NCBI GenBank assembly: GCA_030737875.1
Contig: CM060915.1
Location: 629,054,786 to 629,118,785, forward strand
Source: Allium sativum
Taxonomy: Eukaryota; Streptophyta; Magnoliopsida; Asparagales; Amaryllidaceae
Direction of reading: 5' to 3'
DNA: 64,000 nt
Under the pieces are notes generated by a model that was not told the origin of the DNA, did no database searches, and saw only the letters and a list, made by a program, of their open reading frames with translations. Shown here piece by piece: positions 35,318 through 47,282 of this stretch. The position numbers were made by a program, and so were the translations under genes. How positions within the stretch are numbered: the first letter of the stretch is position 1; each line of letters starts with the position of its first letter.

Positions 35318-35570
35318 TTGAATTGAAAACGAATTCAAAATGAATTGAAAACGATTTCGAAATGAATTGAATTGAAAACGAATTCAAAATGAATTGAAAA
35401 CGATTTCGAAATGAATTGAATTGAAAACGAATTCAAAATGAATTGAAAACGATTTCGAAATGAATTGAATTGAAAACGATTTCGAAATGAATTGAATTGA
35501 AAACGAATTCAAATGGAATTGAAAGCGAATTGAAATGAATTCAAATTGAATTGAAATTCGAATTGAATAG
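35318..35570 (+). repeat. 49-bp tandem array of GAATTGAAAACG words
   Basis: Units of 49 bp start at 35364 and 35413, with degenerate units either side; the partner in the 3' LTR is about 43071-43323. It merges into TA-rich sequence and the single CCGTCGGAT module. Confidence 0.8.
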
Positions 35571-38502
35571 AAATGAATTTTAAAACGAATTTATAAAGAA
35601 GAATTCAATTTTGGCTTTGAATTGAAATAGAAGTTGAAATAGAATTTGAAACGAATTTAAAACTATTTATATAATCCGTTTTAAATAGGAATCGACGAAA
35701 TATATATTATATATATTATATATATAATATAATGGCCTGAATAGAACGCGCCGCGCCGCGGTAGTTCGCGAATTTCGACCATTTATTTCAAACGGACATT
35801 GCGGGAGATCCGACCGTCGGATTCTCCTAAAACCGGAACCGTTGGGTTCGTATCGAAAAGAGCTTTCTAATGAAAATTAGAAATTTGAAATCTAACGGTT
35901 GGATTTGGAATTATGTCCAAATCAAATTCGAAAAAGGTCGCTGTAAGTGCAGTTCGATGGCCATTGATGGAAATCGACTGTACGGGCCTTGATAAAATTA
36001 TTAAAAATAGTAATAATTTGTGTAAAATCATAAGAAATGATTTAGAAAGAATTGGGATGAAAAACTCCCTATTTGAAAAGATAAAAATAGATTTTTATCG
36101 AAATGAACTAGTTTTGAACTAGAATTATAATTCTATTTATTTTTAAATAAATAAATTGGATCTGAAAAGGATTTTGAAAATAACCAAAATTTCCAATGAT
36201 TGCATTGGAGTGGATTTGAATCGAAATTGTCTTCGGAATATTTCGATGTTGGAATTTGGGATTATACGGATGTTGTTACGGAAATTTGAAAGATATATAT
36301 TTATATCGTTATTTCCAATACGACATTTGTTAATCGTAGAATTTGATATTGAATATAAGCCGATATATTTTCTATTCAGAGCCTTATATTGAATATCAAA
36401 TGGGATTTGGGTTTGTCGTGAATGGTGTCTTCATTAACACTGTTCTTGGACCCAGTTGAGAAATGATTAAATCTTTTCATTTAGATTTAATGAAGTGTAC
36501 CAATTAAATAACATTTAATTGGAATTGAATCGATATTGGTTTTTGGGTTTATCGTGGACAGTGTTTTAAATAACACTCGTTCTTTAACCCGACGATTAAT
36601 GAATGTGATTTTGGGTTTATCGTGAACCGTGTTTTTAAATAACACTGATTCTTTAACCCAGTCAAAAGATTAAAACTAAGTGGAGTTTTAATGAATCTTT
36701 AATTAGATTGAAAAGATCGAGAATGGAGTATCACCAGTTTTGCTCCAGGCGATAGTTAAATCTTTAATTAGATTTGAATGTGAAATTTAGAAACTAACTG
36801 GCGGTTAGCCAAGCAGAATGGTTTTCTGGATATTGATCTGATGTTGGTTTCGGCCTTCGGGGTTAATATTTGGGGAATTATTCTCTTGATTAATTTACGG
36901 TTAGTGACTAATGAATTGGAATGAGGCGTATGTTGTGTTTGTGTAACACTTATTTAAAATATACGCGAGTATTCGGAAAGACCGGGTTTATCCCATTCTG
37001 AATAACTGATACGACGATAAGTCGAAGATGAAGACGATGGGAAGACCGGAAGTCTTCACGTCGTTTGGGTGATAACTGATGATCTTGATTGGGCTGTACA
37101 CCCAAGAAGATGGAAACAGTTAGTGATCGTCCAGACGTACTTGGAGATCGATGGATATGCGGGGTACTAGGTGCCTCCGGTTTCGTTCAGACCCAGAACG
37201 GACTTGTAAATGGACTGTGTGTCTGACATCGGATTTCATTCTGTGTGACTGATATCGGTTGCATAGGATGGCTTGCCTGTGTGGCATGCTAAGATGCAAA
37301 TGATCAAGGCTTCTGTTGAAAAGCAAAGTCTTGTGGTTGATGATCAAAGCACGGCCTTTGTGGCGTAGCTTTGTGTAACGTTTACCTCGCGTGTTTCACA
37401 CCAGGTATGAACCAAAAACGGGAGAAAGGACCTCAGGGAGGGCCTGCGTTTCCTCCTAGCTAGAAGTGGCGTCAGTGGTTTTACACGCCCTGACGAGTTT
37501 GACTTATGTGGTTGTTGCTGTTGCGAGGCGCCTCGGATTGATCGGTCGTTCTCGAACCGATGGAGTCATTTAGTGGCTCATTTACGCCCCAAAGGGCGGG
37601 GAAACGTAGTGTTCAGGCATTTTAATCCACATCGGTGGACCGGCCCTGTCGCTCCTAGGGTCACTCGAGCTCTGATCCTGAGACTCGGGCTAGGCAGTCT
37701 CGAATCGGTTGAGGACTATCTTTTGCCTCGGTTCATAGATGGAAATCCAATTTCCAAATACGTGACATTTGCGGTTTTATTTGTAAACCTATATATGGCG
37801 ACATGATATATGGTACCCATGCCGCCTATGATTGATACTTATGATTTGAAGTTGTTTTATACACTATGCACTTATAATAGTATCAAATGATTTGTTTTAA
37901 AACGTATCAAGCATTCTTTGGCTGTTATAAGGGAAAACCCTATCCTCGGCTGCGTTGCATTGTGTGATGGGACCTGGGTCTTATAACAGCTTCATTCTTC
38001 TTTATTTAGCATTGCGCTGCTGTTTTATGCACTGGTATTCTTGGGAGGAAACCCGTTCCGTGTTATACGGCGTGGTCCCTTGATTTACCTAGCTTTGAAA
38101 ATAAAGATTAATAACTGTTTTAGTTCTCACACCAGTCACATGACTGACCTGGAGTTTATTGTTTTAACCTAAACTCTGGGTGCCCTTATTTTGACACGGG
38201 CAGCTAGTAGTTTTGGTTTTGCAGATTTATATTCACAGGATCCTGGTTTACAGCTGGAACGATATCCGGAAAGCTTTGTATCCGTATATCTCATTCTAGT
38301 TGTGTATTGTATTATTTTCCGCTGCTATGTAATTTAAATCTCTGATATTTCTGTGTAATATTCATTTATACTCTGTATATTCTTGTAATCTGATGCATTG
38401 TTGTAATAAGCAATGAAATGTTCTTTTCTATGCGTTCTGTTGTGGTTTGTTCTCGAACTATCCGTCGCTTTCCTTTACGGGGAAGTCGCGGGTTTTCACA
38501 GT

Positions 38503-38514
38503 TGGTATCAGAGC
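38503..38514 (+). promoter_or_regulatory. Primer-binding site, initiator tRNA-Met (element A)
   Basis: TGGTATCAGAGC two bases after the 5' LTR end, intact, consistent with recent reverse transcription. Confidence 0.9.
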
Positions 38515-38576
38515 TTTGGTTTACAAAGCAGAGAACAAGGCACATTAGAACCATACGAAAGAATTCATCAGATATT

Positions 38577-38630
38577 GGATTAGCAATATCCAACGGGAAT
38601 GACTCGTTAGAGATAGGATCAGTAGTATCC
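38577..38630 (+). promoter_or_regulatory. Paired leader stem-loops (candidate packaging or dimerisation signal)
   Basis: GGATTAGCAATATCC (38577-38591) and GGATCAGTAGTATCC (38616-38630), start-to-start 39 bp, each with a GGAT/ATCC stem and a 7-base loop. Positional equivalents occur in F (47744-47797) and D (59501-59555, reversed). Function is inferred from position downstream of the PBS. Confidence 0.5.
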
Positions 38631-39499
38631 TAGGACGAGTGTGAAGAGTATGTTTTTAAAATGAAAACAATTTTTGTTTTGAAAATTTAAATCAACTATT
38701 CGTATTTGATTATTTATTTATATTGATTTTGGACAATTCAGTATATAAAGAATTTGCATATACGCCTTGCAAACGTATATTCAAAGTTTTAATATATTGG
38801 GTAGATATAGAATCACATTCTAGTTGCCCGAGGATGATTCTGATAATGCTGCAGCGTTACCAGTATTTATTTTCGAGTGACGAGGGTGTAATATCTATAT
38901 ATTTCCATTAGACTGGTGTGAGAACCAAAACTAATATATTTAGAACACATTGTTGTGAATTGGCATCAAAAACATGATTTTTGTATATGTATCAAAATTA
39001 TCAATTTGAAACGTTAAATTCACTAATTGATTGATGTTTGTGTTGTTTGTTAATTTGTTTGCAAATTTTGAACCATTATGCCTAATTGAACCAAATTTTG
39101 AATTGTATTAAAATTGGTCGCATATGCTTGCATATATGTATATCTTTTGAACAGGTCATAGCAAGGAGGCTAGAGCCAGAGGATAAAATTTGTTTGCCCG
39201 ACAAATAGGTACATGTTTACTACATAATTTCCTGTTTTGTTTGGGTGATGATGATTTTGTGAGCCTATTGGCTAGCCGCTTGGCTTTTTCTTTTTCTTTT
39301 TGAGATCTGAAGGACCGGGGAAGCTATTTGAAATTCCCCGATGCTCCCGGTGCAGGGGAGGTTATGGCGAAATTTTTCAAAAATTTAGGGTGTTAGCCAA
39401 ATTTTTGAAATTTTGAAAATTCTCAGAAACTGAAAAGTTGGAGAATGGAAGCCAGATCGAATGTAGAGTTGAATAATCAAACCACTTTCGACTTTGTTC

Positions 39500-39534
39500 C
39501 TTTTCGGGGACGAAAAGTTTTAAGTGGGGGAGAT
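39500..39534 (+). promoter_or_regulatory. Pre-PPT hairpin and polypurine tract (element A)
   Basis: CTTTTCGGGGACGAAAAG (39500-39517), then AAGTGGGGGAGAT (39522-39534) adjoining the 3' LTR. Confidence 0.82.
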
Positions 39535-42500
39535 TGTAACAACCCGTAAAATCTGGGCCAGTTTAAAATTTTTATTTTGGCAATATTAGCGAATTTTAAT
39601 TATTTAAAATGAATTATTTTAAATAATATCGACGTGAAATTTATTTTGAATATAATTCGAACGTATATATTATACGCGTCGTCGTTAGAATATAAATATT
39701 TATATATAATTATAAATAGAATTGAAAAGGGCGCGGTAGTTCGATAATTCGATTTCAAACTTCAATTGAATGTACCGGTTGCAAAACAATCCGGATTTTA
39801 GTGAAACCAAAAACATTAGGATCTAATTGATAATATCTTTCCATTGAATCCGAATAATCGAAATTTGATAGCGGGAATCAAAAGATATGTCCAGTTGAAA
39901 ATTCTGAATAGTCGCTATGGAATTCAGGCCCTTAAAAATGGACATTTTGCAAATGACCTCGGATTTCGACGAAACCAGTTTTGTTGGGTCCGTGGCGTCA
40001 AGTTATTGCTAGATTCCAAATTTCATAATTTTTCGAATCAATATGTGAGCGTGGCAAAGGAAAACGCGTTTGACCAGTTTCAGTTGATTTTAATCGACTG
40101 GAAATTGGCCATTTTTCTAACGGTCTCAGAACTCGACGAAACTAGTTTTGTTAGGACCGTATCGTCAATACAAAGCTAGAAAATATTTTTCGAGAATTTT
40201 TAGAGTTCATGTGCGACCCCGGTAATTTGAAATGTACGTTTAAAATTCAATATAATGATTTAAATGAAAATTCAACGAAAACTGATCGAAACGATCAAAT
40301 CAGAGTGCGATACATATCCCATTGTGTTCGGAATGGGGGTAAAACGCTATGGGCGACAGGCGGTGGGCCTCGTTTAGAGGTCGTTTGTGAAAGTCAACCT
40401 TTTGGCAATTAAAAATAAATAAATTAAATAATATAAATTTTATAAACCCCCCCCCCCTCTTCCTTTTTCTCTCACCCGTTCAGTATTCAAATCGAAAAAA
40501 AAAAAAAAAAAGGGAGGCGCTGAGCCCTAGAACGCGTCGCCCTCTGTCTCGAGATCCACGCGTGCCGCCTCCTCCAGAACGCGCTCCGCCCACCACCTTG
40601 GTCCGCCGCGAGGTCGGCCCCACCTCAACACTACGGCGCCCCTTCCAGTCCCTCCCCCTCGAGCCCGTAGTCCCCCAAACCACCACCTAAGACGGCCCGC
40701 GCCATCCCCCCCCCCCTCACCAGCACCCCGACTGCCGCTTCCCCCTCCTCCGACCATCCCAACGCACCAAGGCCAGCGTGGACCCCCTCCTTCGATATAT
40801 GCTGTAAGCTTTTTAGTTATTATTTTATTATTTTTATTTACTTATAATCTGTTTTATTGTTATATATTGTCTAGGCTGATTAATTTATTTAGGCTAAAAT
40901 GAGTTTTTATTATATAAACTAGCATTATTAAAATCAGTTTTTTTTTTGATGAAAATAAAGATATGAATTTGTTTTGAAAATAAAATTAACATTGTTTTTA
41001 AAATAGAAATAGCGGATATAAGAAAATATTATTTTTAGTTATTGAATAGAAAATAAAAATGTTGTCTTTTATATGTAAAATAGCGAATAAGAATGGGAGT
41101 CTTTTATATATATGATAGCATAAATAAAAATTCGATTTTTATATATTGAATAGCGAAATAAAAATTCGATTTTTATATATTGAATAGCGAAGTCAAAATT
41201 CGATTTTTATATATTGAATAGCGAAGTCAAAATTCGATTTTTATATATTGAATAGCGAAATAAAAATTCGATTTTTATATATTGAATAGCGAAGTCAAAA
41301 TTCGATTTTTATATATTGAATAGCGAAGTCAAAATTCGATTTTTATATATTGAATAGTGAAATAAAAATTCGATTTTTATATATTGAATAGCGAAGTCAA
41401 AATTCGATTTTTATATATTGAATAGCGAAGTCAAAATTCGATTTTTATATATTGAATAGCGAAGTCAAAATTCGATTTTTATATATTGAATAGCGAAGTC
41501 AAAATTCGATTTTTATATATTGAATAGTGAAATAAAAATTCGATTTTTATATATTGAATAGCGAAATAAAAATTCGATTTTTATATATTGAATAGCGAAA
41601 TAAAAATTCGATTTTTATATATTGAATAGCGAAGTCAAAATTCGATTTTTATATATTGAATAGCGAAGTCAAAATTCGATTTTTATATATTGAATAGCGA
41701 AATAAAAATTCGATTTTTATATATTGAATAGCGAAGTCAAAATTCGATTTTTATATATTGAATAGCGAAGTCAAAATTCGATTTTTATATATTGAATAGT
41801 GAAATAAAAATTCGATTTTTATATATTGAATAGCGAAGTCAAAATTCGATTTTTATATATTGAATAGCGAAGTCAAAATTCGATTTTTATATATTGAATA
41901 GCGAAGTCAAAATTCGATTTTTATATATTGAATAGCGAAGTCAAAATTCGATTTTTATATATTGAATAACATAGTAAAAATTCGATTTTTGCATATGAAG
42001 AGAATACGGGCGAAGGTAACAAAAAGGCGAAACGACGAAGACTTCTGCAAATGAAGAGCCGTGGAGCTTGGATAGCTATATGTGAGAATTTCTCACCTTT
42101 CAATTTATTTTTCTAGTTATATATATATATATATACTAGGATGCAGACGGTGCTTAGTAGCACCCGACACAATCGTCCACAGACCATGGACTTGTTTGTT
42201 TGATTGTTTGGTGATTGATTGCGAATTGGTTTGAATGTGGTTTGTGATGTGAAAAATCGAATCGATAAATTGGTTAGGATTAGACGTGCGCCGTTATAAG
42301 GCGTAGGAGTAAGGCTAGGTTAGACCCTTACTCCAAATTTTGTGATTTGCAAAATGAAATTGATTTAATTGATATGTGAATGGCGTGGGCCTTCACTAGT
42401 CCGGGGATAAGGCTAGGCCTCGTCCCGTTTCTAGTATCGTGCCGTTATGCCGCCGAAATTTTCTAAAATAAGTTAGAAAAATAAAAATAGCATTTTATTT

Positions 42501-45500
42501 AAAGAATGAACTGAATAGAAATTCATATGTTAAAATAAAATGTGTTATCGTTAAAAATATAATTTTTAACGTGAATGTGAATAAATAAATATTCATTTAC
42601 AAACCAGACGGTTTGTTTATGTACACCTATTTGAATGACGTTGATTGGGTCGATAAATTTTACACATCGCCTAACTGCACAAATAAAATATGTGTTTGAT
42701 TGTTTGAAACCCCACACGGGTGTTAGGATGAAATTTGAAGTTCACTCATCCTGATTGATTAAATATGTCGATTGATTGATTGACAGGCTGTTATAAGCGT
42801 TGAATATCTATATTTGATGCTTATACAGTGTAGTGCACTTTGGTTGATGGTTGATTATTTTCAATGCTATTATATACATGTGTTGTATGAAAATCCATAT
42901 AATTAATTTTATATGGTAATTGATTGGGCCTCATTCCAGTTTTGAAAAAGAAATATTTGAAAAAGAAATATTTGAAATAGAATATTTGAAAATAAAGGAA
43001 TATATGAAGCCGTGTTGATTAGATTGACGCCATTTTGACGTGAACGATATTTATATCGATTTGAAAAAAATTGAATTGAAAACGAATTCAAAATGAATTG
43101 AAAACGATTTCGAAATGAATTGAATTGAAAACGAATTCAAAATGAATTGAAAACGATTTCGAAATGAATTGAATTGAAAACGAATTCAAAATGAATTGAA
43201 AACGATTTCGAAATGAATTGAATTGAAAACGATTTCGAAATGAATTGAATTGAAAACGAATTCAAATGGAATTGAAAGCGAATTGAAATGAATTCAAATT
43301 GAATTGAAATTCGAATTGAATAGAAATGAATTTTAAAACGAATTTATAAAGAAGAATTCAATTTTGGCTTTGAATTGAAATAGAAGTTGAAATAGAATTT
43401 GAAACGAATTTAAAACTATTTATATAATCCGTTTTAAATAGGAATCGACGAAATATATATTATATATATTATATATATAATATAATGGCCTGAATAGAAC
43501 GCGCCGCGCCGCGGTAGTTCGCGAATTTCGACCATTTATTTCAAACGGACATTGCGGGAGATCCGACCGTCGGATTCTCCTAAAACCGGAACCGTTGGGT
43601 TCGTATCGAAAAGAGCTTTCTAATGAAAATTAGAAATTTGAAATCTAACGGTTGGATTTGGAATTATGTCCAAATCAAATTCGAAAAAGGTCGCTGTAAG
43701 TGCAGTTCGATGGCCATTGATGGAAATCGACTGTACGGGCCTTGATAAAATTATTAAAAATAGTAATAATTTGTGTAAAATCATAAGAAATGATTTAGAA
43801 AGAATTGGGATGAAAAACTCCCTATTTGAAAAGATAAAAATAGATTTTTATCGAAATGAACTAGTTTTGAACTAGAATTATAATTCTATTTATTTTTAAA
43901 TAAATAAATTGGATCTGAAAAGGATTTTGAAAATAACCAAAATTTCCAATGATTGCATTGGAGTGGATTTGAATCGAAATTGTCTTCGGAATATTTCGAT
44001 GTTGGAATTTGTGATTATACGGATGTTGTTACGGAAATTTGAAAGATATATATTTATATCGTTATTTCCAATACGACATTTGTTAATCGTAGAATTTGAT
44101 ATTGAATATAAGCCGATATATTTTCTATTCAGAGCCTTATATTGAATATCAAATGGGATTTGGGTTTGTCGTGAATGGTGTCTTCATTAACACTGTTCTT
44201 GGACCCAGTTGAGAAATGATTAAATCTTTTCATTTAGATTTAATGAAGTGTACCAATTAAATAACATTTAATTGGAATTGAATCGATATTGGTTTTTGGG
44301 TTTATCGTGGACAGTGTTTTAAATAACACTCGTTCTTTAACCCGACGATTAATGAATGTGATTTTGGGTTTATCGTGAACCGTGTTTTTAAATAACACTG
44401 ATTCTTTAACCCAGTCAAAAGATTAAAACTAAGTGGAGTTTTAATGAATCTTTAATTCGATTGAAAAGATCGAGAATGGAGTATCACCAGTTTTGCTCCA
44501 GGCGATAGTTAAATCTTTAATTAGATTTGAATGTGAAATTTAGAAACTAACTGGCGGTTAGCCAAGCAGAATGGTTTTCTGGATATTGATCTGATGTTGG
44601 TTTCGGCCTTCGGGGTTAATATTTGGGGAATTATTCTCTTGATTAATTTACGGTTAGTGACTAATGAATTGGAATGAGGCGTATGTTGTGTTTGTGTAAC
44701 ACTTATTTAAAATATACGCGAGTATTCGGAAAGACCGGGTTTATCCCATTCTGAATAACTGATACGACGATAAGTCGAAGATGAAGACGATGGGAAGACC
44801 GGAAGTCTTCACGTCGTTTGGGTGATAACTGATGATCTTGATTGGGCTGTACACCCAAGAAGATGGAAACAGTTAGTGATCGTCCAGACGTACTTGGAGA
44901 TCGATGGATATGCGGGGTACTAGGTGCCTCCGGTTTCGTTCAGACCCAGAACGGACTTGTAAATGGACTGTGTGTCTGACATCGGATTTCATTCTGTGTG
45001 ACTGATATCGGTTGCATAGGATGGCTTGCCTGTGTGGCATGCTAAGATGCAAATGATCAAGGCTTCTGTTGAAAAGCAAAGTCTTGTGGTTGATGATCAA
45101 AGCACGGCCTTTGTGGCGTAGCTTTGTGTAACGTTTACCTCGCGTGTTTCACACCAGGTATGAACCAAAAACGGGAGAAAGGACCTCAGGGAGGGCCTGC
45201 GTTTCCTCCTAGCTAGAAGTGGCGTCAGTGGTTTTACACGCCCTGACGAGTTTGACTTATGTGGTTGTTGCTGTTGCGAGGCGCCTCGGATTGATCGGTC
45301 GTTCTCGAACCGATGGAGTCATTTAGTGGCTCATTTACGCCCCAAAGGGCGGGGAAACGTAGTGTTCAGGCATTTTAATCCACATCGGTGGACCGGCCCT
45401 GTCGCTCCTAGGGTCACTCGAGCTCTGATCCTGAGACTCGGGCTAGGCAGTCTCGAATCGGTTGAGGACTATCTTTTGCCTCGGTTCATAGATGGAAATC

Positions 45501-46253
45501 CAATTTCCAAATACGTGACATTTGCGGTTTTATTTGTAAACCTATATATGGCGACATGATATATGGTACCCATGCCGCCTATGATTGATACTTATGATTT
45601 GAAGTTGTTTTATACACTATGCACTTATAATAGTATCAAATGATTTGTTTTAAAACGTATCAAGCATTCTTTGGCTGTTATAAGGGAAAACCCTATCCTC
45701 GGCTGCGTTGCATTGTGTGATGGGACCTGGGTCTTATAACAGCTTCATTCTTCTTTATTTAGCATTGCGCTGCTGTTTTATGCACTGGTATTCTTGGGAG
45801 GAAACCCGTTCCGTGTTATACGGCGTGGTCCCTTGATTTACCTAGCTTTGAAAATAAAGATTAATAACTGTTTTAGTTCTCACACCAGTCACATGACTGA
45901 CCTGGAGTTTATTGTTTTAACCTAAACTCTGGGTGCCCTTATTTTGACACGGGCAGCTAGTAGTTTTGGTTTTGCAGATTTATATTCACAGGATCCTGGT
46001 TTACAGCTGGAACGATATCCGGAAAGCTTTGTATCCGTATATCTCATTCTAGTTGTGTATTGTATTATTTTCCGCTGCTATGTAATTTAAATCTCTGATA
46101 TTTCTGTGTAATATTCATTTATACTCTGTATATTCTTGTAATCTGATGCATTGTTGTAATAAGCAATGAAATGTTCTTTTCTATGCGTTCTGTTGTGGTT
46201 TGTTCTCGAACTATCCGTCGCTTTCCTTTACGGGGAAGTCGCGGGTTTTCACA
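39535..46253 (+). repeat. Element A 3' LTR (6.72 kb)
   Basis: Partner of 31816-38500 with the same landmarks: TATA-like box 40441-40446, GC-rich block 40512-40797, 34-bp array 41148-41963 (24 units), dyad 42175-42191, 49-bp array about 43071-43323, single module about 43513-43663. Ends GGGTTTTCACA. Confidence 0.93.
41148..41963 (+). repeat. 34-bp tandem array, 24 units (3' LTR)
   Basis: Same S/U/V variants as the 5' LTR. Order USSUSSVSSSSVU then USSUSSVSSSS: the first 13 units agree with the 5' LTR and the rest are rearranged. Confidence 0.95.
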
Positions 46254-47277
46254 GATACTTGCATAAACAAACTTGCATAACATATGACAACTTGCATATC
46301 ATACTTGCATAAACAAACTTGCATAACATATGATAACTTGCATATCATACATTTAACTTTAGAGTTTAAGTATGAAAGGAATAGGGCTTACAATGCTTAT
46401 GCGGACTCAAATGAGTATAGAAAATGTAAGAAAACCCTTATGCAACCAATTAAACCCCAAAATGCAAGCAAAATAGATCAAAACTCTCTCTTTATGATGC
46501 AAAGATAGAAACTTGACTTGAATGCAAGCTAATGATGATCATACAAGTCTAAAAACACTTGTATGCATGGAAAATCTCATAAGAATTTGTTTAGGAATTT
46601 ATGAAGAGAGTGGAGGCCATGAGAGGATTGATTTTGCCATAGTTTAGTTGCTAGAATGAATAATGATGATTTAGGGTAGGTTAGGGTCTTATTTATAGAT
46701 TAGGCAAGTGTTTTAGGCCATAGGATTAACCCTAGATTCAATCCAAGCCATCAAAGCATGTCTTGGGGAAGAAGTCAAGTGTAGGAACCATCTAGGGCCT
46801 TTAGATTAAAGATGGACCATGAGAACCATTCAAATGCAAAATCTGCATTTGAGCGAATCGGCCCACGGGTTGACAGCCAAACACCCTGGATTAACCCCTA
46901 GTCGACCCAGCGGGCTCGGGTCGACCTCAAAAATCGGCCGGTTTGGTTATTCCCCTCTCCCAATTCGCTGTTTTGAACATTTTTGCATATTTATTTAATT
47001 TTCAATTATATATATATATATATCAATATATATATATTTCTCTGCGCAACCCATTTCACTTAATTAAGTATACTTTAATTTGGGAATTTTTCGTGAAAGT
47101 TCGCGAGGCCATATCTTGGTCATACGGACTCCGATTTTCGAAAACTCGGACTCTATTTCGCGTATTTTTCCGAGACGAACGCAATGGCATAGCCCGTTTC
47201 CCTTGATTCAGATTTTACAGTTTAATTCTGCCTCCATTTATGTTATAACATGTTATTCAAAAATACGGGTTGTTACA
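46254..47277 (-). repeat. Element C 5' LTR, remainder
   Basis: Continues the ATGCAAGTTT array after element A, then matches 26055-27076, with the TATA box complement at 46690-46697 and a shorter TA repeat (about 47006-47035). Ends GGGTTGTTACA. Confidence 0.92.
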
Positions 47278-47282
47278 GTTGC

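Larger units (their letters stand above)
31816..38500 (+). repeat. Element A 5' LTR (6.69 kb)
   Basis: Starts TGTAACAACCCG and ends GGGTTTTCACA. Landmarks in order: TATA-like box 32722-32727, GC-rich block 32795-33080, 34-bp array 33431-34212, dyad 34422-34438, GCCGTTATG box 34688-34714, a 49-bp array of GAATTGAAAACG words (about 35318-35570), a single CCGTCGGAT module (35760-35910) and the conserved U5-side block (about 37120-37350). Apparent frames of 60-111 codons occur in both LTR copies only because the LTRs are copies; none resembles a known protein. Confidence 0.93.
38501..39534 (+). other. Element A internal region: leader and 3' end without coding domain
   Basis: Contains the PBS (38503-38514), a leader with two stem-loops (38577-38591 and 38616-38630), a middle block shared with the F interior, and a 3' part with AGCAAGGAGGCTAGAGC, GCCCGACAAATAGGTAC and GGAGGTTATGGCGAAATTT, shared with D and F. 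Hairpin and PPT end it. A 62-codon frame (38723-38911) shares YWVDIESHSS with a 61-codon frame at 47904-48089 but is not a recognised protein. The layout suggests a D-like element that lost gag-pol but kept sequences needed in cis. Confidence 0.85.
31816..46253 (+). mobile_element. Element A: non-coding LTR element with 6.7-kb LTRs and 1.03-kb interior
   Basis: 5' LTR 31816-38500 (6,685 bp), PBS 38503-38514, internal 38501-39534 (1,034 bp), PPT to 39534, 3' LTR 39535-46253 (6,719 bp). Flanks are CATAC (31811-31815) and GATAC (46254-46258), four of five matching. The target is element C's 5' LTR, whose uninterrupted copy reads CATACTTGCATAAAC near 26051. LTRs make up about 93% of the element. 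No gag or pol. The LTRs differ by very few changes seen by eye (near 33075, 35022, 36258 and 36705 versus their partners), by homopolymer and TA-repeat lengths, and by one net 34-bp unit. So insertion was recent and must have used proteins in trans. Leader and 3' end resemble element D, the likely type of helper. Confidence 0.92.
23367..47277 (-). mobile_element. Element C: gag-only Ty3 element with 3.7-kb LTRs (split by element A)
   Basis: Minus-strand element. 3' LTR 23367-27076, PPT complement 27077-27089, internal region 27077-29136 (2,060 bp), PBS complement 29123-29134, 5' LTR 29137-31815 plus 46254-47277. The TSD GTTGC is perfect at 23362-23366 and 47278-47282. The internal region codes only for gag; there is no pol and no room for one. 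LTRs appear almost identical: I noticed one substitution (GATCAATGC near 24573 versus GATCCATGC near 30343) and a TA-repeat length difference. So it is young, and was mobilised with enzymes from another element. Fits the TR-GAG type of non-autonomous element. Confidence 0.9.
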
